From Verrucomicrobiaceae bacterium (GTDB taxonomy: Bacteria; Verrucomicrobiota; Verrucomicrobiia; Verrucomicrobiales; DEV007): a stretch of DNA of 64,000 nucleotides. The stretch covers positions 1-64,000 of the forward strand of contig SHBV01000007.1 of the NCBI GenBank assembly GCA_004211885.1. Reading direction: 5' to 3'. Position 1 is the stretch's first letter, and each line of letters opens with the position of its first letter. The notes beneath the pieces were generated by a model, which had not been told where the DNA came from, made no database searches, and saw nothing but the letters and a program-made list of their open reading frames with translations. Positions 38,461 through 45,379 of this stretch are shown one piece after another. Both the position numbers and the translations under genes were made by a program.

Positions 38461-39237
38461 TTATTTTTTTGGGTCCTTGTTAAAAATCATTTTGTATACC
38501 TGTTCAGGACTCCTGTTCTTTCCCGTCCTTTCATTGAACCACGGAGATCCGCCGGCGAAGATTAATCCTTTAGGAATTTTTTTCCCTCCCTTAACCCATT
38601 CCTCAAAGCTTGGAGTTTTATCTTTTCCAGTTCCATTGTCTGAAGATTTTAGTTGAGCAAGCATCGTTTCCTTTTTTTTGAGGCGGTACATGAACTTACC
38701 AAGGCCTTCATTGGTGAACTTTGCTACTGTCAGAGTCCGTTTCATTTCAGCGATTTCTTTCTCTAACTTTTTAATTTCAGGGTTTGCGGTATTGTTCTCT
38801 CCTCTTCCTGGATCCTTGGCATCCTTATCGAGGTTTTCCTGGATCCAACGTGCTAAGGTTCCGCTGCCCTGACCATATCCGCCCGGAAGAATTCGGCGGT
38901 CACGTGTTTGCCTCAGAGGTGGTTGACCCCAGTGAGCCGGGAAAGGTTTGCCTCCTGGAGCTTTAAAGACTTTCCGAGGCTTTGCTTTTCCTGGGTCCTT
39001 AGCATCCTTATCAAGGTTTTCCTGGATCCAACGTGCTAATGTTCCACTCCCCTGACCATATCCGCCCGGAAGGATTCGGAGATCACGTGTTTGTCTCAGA
39101 GGTGGCTGACCCCAGTGGGCAGGGAATTGTTTACCATTAGGAGCATTAAAAACCTTCTGAGGTTTTGCTTCATTCTGAGCGGGAACATTGGTACCGCAGG
39201 TCACAAAAAGAATGAGAAGTAGACTGAGTATGCGCAT
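38461..39237 (-). CDS. secreted protein with duplicated 61-residue module
   Basis: 258 residues. Signal peptide MRILSLLLILFVTCGTNVPA is followed by two tandem 61-residue modules (24-84 and 85-145). The core of each is FPAHWGQPPLRQTRD and LPGGYGQGSGTLARWIQENL. A helical coiled-coil segment (about 155-195) and a C-terminal WVKGGKKIPKGLIFAGGSPWFNERTG follow. I know similar motifs only as uncharacterised in PVC bacteria. The near-identity of the modules points to a recent duplication. The family has no assigned function; periplasmic location is inferred. Confidence 0.82.
   Translation of the reverse strand: MRILSLLLILFVTCGTNVPAQNEAKPQKVFNAPNGKQFPAHWGQPPLRQTRDLRILPGGYGQGSGTLARWIQENLDKDAKDPGKAKPRKVFKAPGGKPFPAHWGQPPLRQTRDRRILPGGYGQGSGTLARWIQENLDKDAKDPGRGENNTANPEIKKLEKEIAEMKRTLTVAKFTNEGLGKFMYRLKKKETMLAQLKSSDNGTGKDKTPSFEEWVKGGKKIPKGLIFAGGSPWFNERTGKNRSPEQVYKMIFNKDPKK
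38803..39168 (-). repeat. two tandem 183-bp units in the secreted protein gene
   Basis: Units are 38986-39168 and 38803-38985. The spacing was measured from the conserved ATCCTTATC (38821 and 39004, 183 bases apart). The units keep frame (61 codons). Differences are scattered, mostly at third positions. Confidence 0.85.
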
Positions 39238-39323
39238 GGTATTCTTTGGGTTGTTTATTTAATATATCTAATGGAACGATGGGAGATCGATATTTCTTAG
39301 AAAAATAAGTTTTAGACCAAAAA

Positions 39324-39413
39324 TGGCGGACAGGGTGGGATTCGAACCCACGGTACGATTTCTCGCACACACGCTTTCCAAGCGTGCTCCTTAAACCACT
39401 CAGACACCTGTCC
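39324..39413 (-). tRNA. tRNA-Ser(GGA)
   Basis: The minus-strand cloverleaf has acceptor GGACAGG/CCTGTCC, anticodon stem CACGC/GCGTG with loop TTGGAAA (anticodon GGA), a long variable arm and GGGTTCGAATCCC. The CCA end is encoded. Confidence 0.95.
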
Positions 39414-39587
39414 TGAATAGAGGGGGATGACATGATTGATGCAAAAATGGCAAAAGTGCAAGGCTGAGCATTAACAATTATTCCTAATAGTGCAGTTTAT
39501 TTGCCAAAAAAGTTAAAACCAGTGGTATTGGGTTATTGCAGAGAACACAGAAAGGTGCTTATCTCTAGGCCCGGCAATTACCGCCAT

Positions 39588-39661
39588 GCGGGTATAGCTT
39601 AATGGTAAAGCCCTAGCCTTCCAAGCTAGTTATGCGAGTTCGATTCTCGCTACCCGCTCCA
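39588..39661 (+). tRNA. tRNA-Gly(TCC)
   Basis: GCGGGTA pairs with TACCCGC at the end. The anticodon loop is CTTCCAA (anticodon TCC), the T-arm contains GTTCGATTC and CCA is encoded. It is read opposite to the serine tRNA, 174 bases away. Confidence 0.95.
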
Positions 39662-39742
39662 ACTATTTATTTTCTACCTAATAGTGCATTTATTTTTTAA
39701 GGCGCTTGATGAATTGTCTAAAAAGGTCGATCTATTTCAACA

Positions 39743-40984
39743 ATGAAAATCAAGGTTCTGATCCTACTTTTTTGTTTACCATTATCCGAGGCCTATTCAA
39801 AGGTTTACGGTCCTATTTGTCAGTGGTATCAAGATCCATCCAGTTCGATGGCAATTCATTGGGTGCAGACTCCCCCCTCTCCAGATACTCTGAGTGCTGG
39901 TGAAGTTGGTGCAAATGATCAGGGCTTTGAAAATTTATTATCATATCGATCCGAAGGTCAGGAAAAATGGATATCCTCTCAAGTCACAAATCGCCTGTTC
40001 GGAAATACGAAGAATAAAGTTTACTCGGCAGATTTAAAAAATCTAAGACCAGATACCCGTTATACATTCAAAATTATACTCGGAAAAAAACAGTTAGGTA
40101 TTTGGTTCTTTAGAACGGCCCCTTCCAAGATAGGTGAAGGAATAACTTTTGTGACCGGAGGTGACATGTTTCATACGAGGGAATTGCTTGATCCCATGAA
40201 CTTACGGGCTGGTACTGAAGATCCTTTATTCGCTCTGTTGGGTGGTGATCTTGCGTATGCAAATGGGGTCGATGGAAACCGATGGCTTGAATGGCTCGAA
40301 TCATGGAGCCGTTTTGCGAAAACTCCTCATGGTGCGTTGATACCTATGATAGTAGTGATTGGAAATCATGAGGTGAAGGGAGCGGCATATAGGCCAACTA
40401 ACGCGCCTCCAAGATCTGAAGCGCCTTATTTTTACAGCCTTTTTTATGGCTTTGATGAGGGGAGCAAATATGCAATTGATTTTGGAGATTATATGACGGT
40501 GGTGGCACTTGATTCGGGGCACACAGAGAATATTGCCTCTCAAGTTCAATGGTTAAATAAAACCTTGGAGAAGAGAGAAAATTTTACTTATAAATTTGCT
40601 TGTTATCATAGGCCGGCATGGGGAACTGGAGTTAAAGAAGATGCCGTGGATATTCAGCGTCTATGGTCTCCAATCTTTGAGAAACATCGAATTGACGCAG
40701 CTTTTGAAAATGATCACCACGTTTATAAGCGTACATACCCTTTAATAGCTGGTAAGAGGGATGATTTGAACGGAGTAATGTATATTGGTGATGGAGCCTG
40801 GGGAACAAGAACGAGAGGTATAGCTGGGAATTGGAAAGTAAAGCGTCCTTTCCTGGCCCATGCAGAATCGGTTAACCATCTCATTAAAGTGAAAGTGGAA
40901 AGAGGCAAGGTTACGTACAAGGCCCTTGAAGCTGACGGATCTATTATTGACGAATATCAAAAAATAAATTTAAAAGAGAAATAA
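39743..40984 (+). CDS. secreted purple-acid-phosphatase-like metallophosphoesterase
   Basis: 413 residues with signal peptide MKIKVLILLFCLPLSEAYS. A fibronectin-III-like N-terminal domain (about 25-125) is followed by a calcineurin-like catalytic domain. The metal-ligand blocks are FVTGGDMFH, LLGGDLAYANG, VIGNHEVKG, CYHRPAWG and NDHHVYKRT. The last differs from the usual GHxH form but keeps two His. These enzymes remove phosphate from phosphomonoesters or phosphodiesters outside the cytoplasm. A shared terminator separates it from the convergent LamG-ankyrin gene. Confidence 0.88.
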   Translation: MKIKVLILLFCLPLSEAYSKVYGPICQWYQDPSSSMAIHWVQTPPSPDTLSAGEVGANDQGFENLLSYRSEGQEKWISSQVTNRLFGNTKNKVYSADLKNLRPDTRYTFKIILGKKQLGIWFFRTAPSKIGEGITFVTGGDMFHTRELLDPMNLRAGTEDPLFALLGGDLAYANGVDGNRWLEWLESWSRFAKTPHGALIPMIVVIGNHEVKGAAYRPTNAPPRSEAPYFYSLFYGFDEGSKYAIDFGDYMTVVALDSGHTENIASQVQWLNKTLEKRENFTYKFACYHRPAWGTGVKEDAVDIQRLWSPIFEKHRIDAAFENDHHVYKRTYPLIAGKRDDLNGVMYIGDGAWGTRTRGIAGNWKVKRPFLAHAESVNHLIKVKVERGKVTYKALEADGSIIDEYQKINLKEK

Positions 40985-40985
40985 A

Positions 40986-41017
40986 AAACCCCCACACCTG
41001 AAGAGGTGAGGGGGTTT
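40986..41017. terminator. bidirectional intrinsic terminator
   Basis: AAACCCCC-A-CACCT pairs with AGGTG-A-GGGGGTTT around a GAAG loop. It has a T-run on the minus strand and TTTAGTAT on the plus. It serves the phosphatase and LamG-ankyrin genes, which converge here. Confidence 0.85.
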
Positions 41018-41034
41018 AGTATATTTACAATAAT

Positions 41035-43227
41035 TTATTGGGCTTGTAATAATTTAACAACGTTATCAAGTCCCTTGCTCATAGCGAATTGGATAGCGGT
41101 GTTTCCATTGCCACGGATTTCTGGATTGGTGCCATGTTTTAGCAATATCTTTATACATTCAAAGAAAGGCTTGTTTAGTTCTTCCTGCCCTTTTTGCATC
41201 TTCCAGATAGCATAGTGGATGGCGGTTTGTCCGTTTTTCGTTCTTAGATTTGGGTCAAATGCATTTTCTTTAAGAAGGAATTCCAACATTGGTGGCTGTC
41301 CCCAGAAAGCAGCTTCGTGTGTCGCAAATCCGCCATTGAAGTTACGCGAGTTAAGTTTAGCTCCATTAGCGATGAGTATTTTTGCTGCTTCAATTTCGGA
41401 GGATCCTGCCGTTACGTTTAATGGGGTTTTTTGAAACCTAGAAGACTGATTGACATCGGCCTTATTCTTGAGGAGTAATTTAACGATGTCTAAATGGCCA
41501 CCCACGGCAGCATAACCAAGTGCTGTGTAGGAATTTGGCGAGGTTGTGTTGGGGTCTACTCCAGATTTTATAAGTTTTCTTACTTTTTCAATGTCACCTT
41601 TTCGAGCAGCAATGAGTAGCGCCTCATTTGGTGAATCTACTTTTCTGAATAGCCCGCGATGTGAGTTATTGACCCAAGCCTTTGGCGAGGGTTTGGCAGT
41701 GACGCGAAGTGAATCCTGCATTGGAATGAACTCACCTTCGAGCGGAGTTGAAAGATTGATCTGCCCCTGAAGATTGGCTCCTACCGCAGGAAGCCATCCG
41801 TCTTCATCTGTTTGCAGATCTCCGATTCCATTATTACCGGTATTGGAGACCAGAACATTGTCGATATAGAGTTTTACCTGTTTTCCCTTTTCAGTAACAG
41901 CAACAACATGATGCATTTTTCCATCATTAATTTTCGTGTTATTTCTGACCCAGGCTCCTCCAGAGTAGCTAATATTGTTTGATAATTGATGCCTATGGAT
42001 TCGCCAATCTGACCATCCCGCGTCACCTATAGCAATGAGTGTTTGCCATCTCTTATCGAATTCGTTTGCACTGAACCACAATGATATAGTGATGCTACCA
42101 CTCTCTGGGGTGTAGTCCGTCGATTTTCCACCAAGAGTGACATATTGATTATCCCCATTAAGATTCAGCGCTTTCCCAATTTTTCCATCTGCGAACCCTG
42201 GCGAATTATATCCTTTCCCGTCTCTTCCCTTGCCGCTTGCATCTTTTAGGTTCCCATCGAATGGCCAGTGGCCTATTAGGGATTCAGACGTTTCCTTGGA
42301 TATTTCATTTGTACCTTTACCCCTATTCCAAAGAGCAGTCACTTCATCATCCGATAAGGCTCTTCCCCATATCCTTAGGTCATCGATTTTACCATTCCAT
42401 GAGCGGTTCTTGTAAAACCAGTTCGTTTGAGGGCTTTCGTGAACTGCCTTTCGATTGGTTTCAACAAAGCTTCCTGACCCTCCCATTAAAAGTTGTGGAT
42501 CAAGAGTGAAGTCAGTACTCTCAAGGTTTGTGTTATGGCCTTCAATGGCGATTACATTTTTACCTATCTTGAATGCTCCTGCATAATCGTTCAGTGAAAA
42601 ATATTCAGAGTTATTAGCTTCATGATTGTTTACAGTAATTTCACCAGTTTGTTCATTAACAATGAGACTATTAGAATTTAAGAGGCGACGACCATTCGCA
42701 TGTAAAACAAAAGCATCATCGTAATTGATAAGTAGTCCCAGACTTTTTAATTCTGATCCTTCTGAGATTTCAAATTCCTTGCGGATGAACACCTTTGTGT
42801 ACTTATTTTGCATCTCAGCGAGGACTGTCTTATCGTCATTATCTCCATAACCGAATCCGGCTTCTCCGGTCTTCCATCCTGCCTTTTCCGCATCAAATGA
42901 TAACCCTGTCCAAGAACTATCGGTCGGTTCTTTTCCTCCCGCCAAATATTGCCACTTCTCACCCTGTTTAATTATAGTTTCACTTTTTCCAGCGGAATCG
43001 CTGCTAAGTTTCAGATTAGAACTTCTCTTAATCCGAGTATTACCTTTCCAGTCATAGAAAGTACTTTCGACTTTGCTACTTGAGATTTTTTTTATCTCAA
43101 ATTGGTCACCGCGATACATAATCCATTCACCCTCGATTTGATTGATCAAGTTTCCGTGATTGTCTGCACGCGTGATTTTTAATGTTAATATTGATATCCC
43201 TAAAACCAGTATGGTTTTCATTTTCAT
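41035..43227 (-). CDS. secreted LamG protein with C-terminal ankyrin repeats
   Basis: 730 residues with signal peptide MKMKTILVLGISILTLKITRA. A galactose-binding-like region (WTGLSFDAEKAGWKTGEAGFGYGD) is followed by a concanavalin-like LamG fold (about 320-510; ESLIGHWPFDGNLKDASGKG, VTLGGKSTDYTPESGSITISLWF). About five ankyrin repeats follow (536-729; PNSYTALGYAAVGGHLDIVKLLLKNKADVNQ, GQTAIHYAIWK). LamG binds carbohydrate or protein. Ankyrin repeats are usually cytoplasmic, so their use in an exported protein is unusual. The partner is unknown. Confidence 0.88.
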   Translation of the reverse strand: MKMKTILVLGISILTLKITRADNHGNLINQIEGEWIMYRGDQFEIKKISSSKVESTFYDWKGNTRIKRSSNLKLSSDSAGKSETIIKQGEKWQYLAGGKEPTDSSWTGLSFDAEKAGWKTGEAGFGYGDNDDKTVLAEMQNKYTKVFIRKEFEISEGSELKSLGLLINYDDAFVLHANGRRLLNSNSLIVNEQTGEITVNNHEANNSEYFSLNDYAGAFKIGKNVIAIEGHNTNLESTDFTLDPQLLMGGSGSFVETNRKAVHESPQTNWFYKNRSWNGKIDDLRIWGRALSDDEVTALWNRGKGTNEISKETSESLIGHWPFDGNLKDASGKGRDGKGYNSPGFADGKIGKALNLNGDNQYVTLGGKSTDYTPESGSITISLWFSANEFDKRWQTLIAIGDAGWSDWRIHRHQLSNNISYSGGAWVRNNTKINDGKMHHVVAVTEKGKQVKLYIDNVLVSNTGNNGIGDLQTDEDGWLPAVGANLQGQINLSTPLEGEFIPMQDSLRVTAKPSPKAWVNNSHRGLFRKVDSPNEALLIAARKGDIEKVRKLIKSGVDPNTTSPNSYTALGYAAVGGHLDIVKLLLKNKADVNQSSRFQKTPLNVTAGSSEIEAAKILIANGAKLNSRNFNGGFATHEAAFWGQPPMLEFLLKENAFDPNLRTKNGQTAIHYAIWKMQKGQEELNKPFFECIKILLKHGTNPEIRGNGNTAIQFAMSKGLDNVVKLLQAQ

Positions 43228-43321
43228 AATTATAAGTTGATTAAATTTCTAGTGAAGGGGCTTAGTTATTGATTATAAGATTTGTTTTCCTAACATATCA
43301 AGATTTTAATATTCGGAAGCA

Positions 43322-43350
43322 TTGACATTGCTGATAATAAACTTGCTATT
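43322..43350 (+). promoter_or_regulatory. candidate promoter of VOC gene
   Basis: TTGACA (43322-43327), a 17-base spacer, and GCTATT (43345-43350). The -35 is perfect and the -10 is poor (three of six). The predicted start would be about 23 bases before the ATG at 43381. Confidence 0.35.
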
Positions 43351-43380
43351 GGATGCGGATTTACTGCATAAAAAGAGAAT

Positions 43381-43938
43381 ATGTTTAATAAATTAAATTA
43401 TTTTAGTGTAGTTCTAATGGCATGCCTCTTCAGTTCTCCATGTGTCGCTGATAACCACAAGGGTGGGGATTTCATTGAACCAACTATTGATTTGGGCTGT
43501 GTCGTTAGTGACATAAATGCTTCTGTTAAATTTTATACTGAGGCTATAGGGTTCAAGGTTGCAGGAGGTTTTAAAGTTCCCAGTGCCTTTGCTGAAAGTG
43601 CTGGACTCACTGCGAGTAAGGAGCTTGATATTAAAGTCCTCACGTTAGGTGGTGCTGAAGGAGAAGAAGCGACAAAACTAAAACTCATGCAGGTAAAAGG
43701 GTCCGGAGGTAAAGCTGACCAGAGTCATATTGACAGTACATTAGGGTTTAGCTACATCACTATTTTTGTTAAAGATACGGACAAGGCGCTGGCTCGCCTT
43801 AAGAAGGCCGGGATCAAACCCATCGCTAAAGGTCCTGTCACTTTGCCGAAGAATTTAGATCCATCACTTTCTTTGACCATAGTGAGGGATCCGGACGGTA
43901 ACTTTGTTGAACTGGTTGGACCCAAGCCCAAGAAATAA
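43381..43938 (+). CDS. secreted VOC/glyoxalase-superfamily protein
   Basis: 185 residues with a signal peptide (MFNKLNYFSVVLMACLFSSPCVA). The mature part has a bleomycin-resistance/glyoxalase fold (two beta-alpha-beta3 modules): VVSDINASVKFYTEAIGFKV, ITIFVKDTDKALARLKKAG, and the end IVRDPDGNFVELVGP. VOC proteins use a metal to act on vicinal oxygen compounds. The Glu in FVELVG is the typical metal ligand; the His of the first half is not obvious. An exported location is atypical of glyoxalases. It is followed 21 bases later by the FMN reductase gene. Confidence 0.87.
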   Translation: MFNKLNYFSVVLMACLFSSPCVADNHKGGDFIEPTIDLGCVVSDINASVKFYTEAIGFKVAGGFKVPSAFAESAGLTASKELDIKVLTLGGAEGEEATKLKLMQVKGSGGKADQSHIDSTLGFSYITIFVKDTDKALARLKKAGIKPIAKGPVTLPKNLDPSLSLTIVRDPDGNFVELVGPKPKK

Positions 43939-43959
43939 ATTTTCCCTTCAACAAAAGGC

Positions 43960-44487
43960 ATGAACTTTTTGGTGGTGAGTTGTTCTCTTAATCCGGAAAG
44001 CAGAAGTAGATTGCTTGCTCTTTCCATTAAAGAGAATTTTGAATCAAAGGAAGAAAAAGTTCAATTTCTAGATTTAGCTGAAAAGCAGATTCCTTTTTGT
44101 GATGGGGATCAGGTTTACTCTGAACCTATCACTGATGAACTGGCTGAGTGCATCAGTTCAGCTGATGGAATTATTTTATGTGTGCCGATCTATAATTATG
44201 ATGTGAATGCTGCTGCAAAGAATCTAATTGAGTTAACTGGTAGAAATTGGATGGGCAAAGTTGTTGGTTTTGCCTGTGCTGCCGGAGGTAACGGGAGTTA
44301 TATGTCGGTCATGGGTGTAGCCAATAGCTTGATGCTTGATTTTAGGTGCCACATCGTACCGAGGTTTGTTTATGCTCTTGGTGATGCATTTCAGGGAAAC
44401 GCGATCACTGACCCAGAGCTCGTTGAGAGAGTTGAGGAGCTTTCTGCGGAAATGGTTAGGGTCAGCAAATCTTTGATTGCGAACTAA
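43960..44487 (+). CDS. NADPH-dependent FMN reductase-like flavoprotein
   Basis: 175 residues of the flavodoxin-like fold. SCSLNPESRSRLLALSI binds the FMN phosphate, IILCVPIYNYDVNAAAKNLIEL is the second loop, and CAAGGNGSYMSVMGVANSLML follows. The family reduces quinones, azo dyes or FMN using NAD(P)H in the cytoplasm. It may form an operon with the VOC gene upstream. There is no clear ribosome site other than AAAAGG close to the ATG. It converges on PhyH with a 15-base gap. Confidence 0.88.
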   Translation: MNFLVVSCSLNPESRSRLLALSIKENFESKEEKVQFLDLAEKQIPFCDGDQVYSEPITDELAECISSADGIILCVPIYNYDVNAAAKNLIELTGRNWMGKVVGFACAAGGNGSYMSVMGVANSLMLDFRCHIVPRFVYALGDAFQGNAITDPELVERVEELSAEMVRVSKSLIAN

Positions 44488-44502
44488 TTAAGATATCTAA
44501 TT

Positions 44503-45276
44503 TTAGATCTTGTCTCTTTGCTGGCCCTTCAGTTCTTCCTGATAGCTACTTACTTCGAGAGAATTTTCTTTTGCATCTGCGGAGTAGAAAATGAAACCTA
44601 TTGCTCTTCTGGGCCTATTTTCTGATAGGTTCTTTCCTGCCAGATGAATTGTCAGAGAGTCATGTACGATGAGATCTCCTTCTGATGCAGGGACAGGCAC
44701 TTCATTCATTTTGTCTTCTTCATTTCCATAGTCAGAGATTCCCTGAGAGAAGCCAAGCGTTCCAGTGAGGCTATGTTCTCGTATTCCTTTGAGGTGAGAT
44801 CCTTTGACATAACGTACACAGCCATTTTCCTCATCCGTATCATTGAGAGCTAGCCACATGGTTAATGCTTTTGGAGGATCAAGCTTGAAGTAAAATCCGT
44901 CCTGATGAGGTGGTGTGGCATTGCCTGTTTTTGGTGGTTTGTTAAAGTATTGGAGGTTCTTGGTAATGACATCAGTTCCTAGTAATGCTTGAGCCAGTCG
45001 TTTGGGCTTACCATTGAACAGTTCATTGAACCAGGGGTCATGTTCATGCATTCGCTGCAACTGTTTGAGTGAAGCTTCATCATTTTTTTTCTCATAGAAA
45101 ACTTCAGTCCTCGGGATTTTAGGCGCGATTTTATCAATATAATTATCGGTCCTTTGCTTGCATTGTTGGACCTCACCTTGATTCAGAAAAGAGGAAAATA
45201 ACAGATAACCTTCCTCTTTGTACCTAGTGATCCTATCACTCGTCAGTTCAAATTCACTAAAGTTTTCATTCCTCAT
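44503..45276 (-). CDS. phytanoyl-CoA dioxygenase (PhyH) family oxygenase
   Basis: 257 residues. The double-stranded beta-helix iron site is visible: PPHQDGFYFKLDPPKALTMWLAL gives the first His and Asp, SLTIHLAG gives the distal His, and RRAIGFIFYS supplies the 2-oxoglutarate Arg. The VRYVKGSHLKG stretch is also typical. PhyH enzymes hydroxylate lipids or small molecules using Fe(II) and 2-oxoglutarate in the cytoplasm. The substrate is unknown. A promoter-like sequence and a palindrome precede the start. Confidence 0.9.
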   Translation of the reverse strand: MRNENFSEFELTSDRITRYKEEGYLLFSSFLNQGEVQQCKQRTDNYIDKIAPKIPRTEVFYEKKNDEASLKQLQRMHEHDPWFNELFNGKPKRLAQALLGTDVITKNLQYFNKPPKTGNATPPHQDGFYFKLDPPKALTMWLALNDTDEENGCVRYVKGSHLKGIREHSLTGTLGFSQGISDYGNEEDKMNEVPVPASEGDLIVHDSLTIHLAGKNLSENRPRRAIGFIFYSADAKENSLEVSSYQEELKGQQRDKI

Positions 45277-45287
45277 CTTTATGCACG

Positions 45288-45300
45288 GTTCGATCCGAAC
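45288..45300. promoter_or_regulatory. palindrome overlapping PhyH transcription start region
   Basis: GTTCG-ATC-CGAAC lies just downstream of a TATACT box, 12 bases before the PhyH ATG. It is a plausible repressor site, short enough to be chance. Confidence 0.3.
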
Positions 45301-45303
45301 GAA

Positions 45304-45334
45304 AGTATATGAGGGTTTTTGACAGATGAATCAA
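45304..45334 (-). promoter_or_regulatory. candidate promoter of PhyH gene
   Basis: The minus strand reads TTGATT, a 19-base spacer, and TATACT. The spacer is long, but the position 30 to 60 bases before the ATG is sensible. Confidence 0.3.
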
Positions 45335-45379
45335 TAATTATAACGATCCCTATTAAAGTGTTCTTTAATTCTTGGCTTT

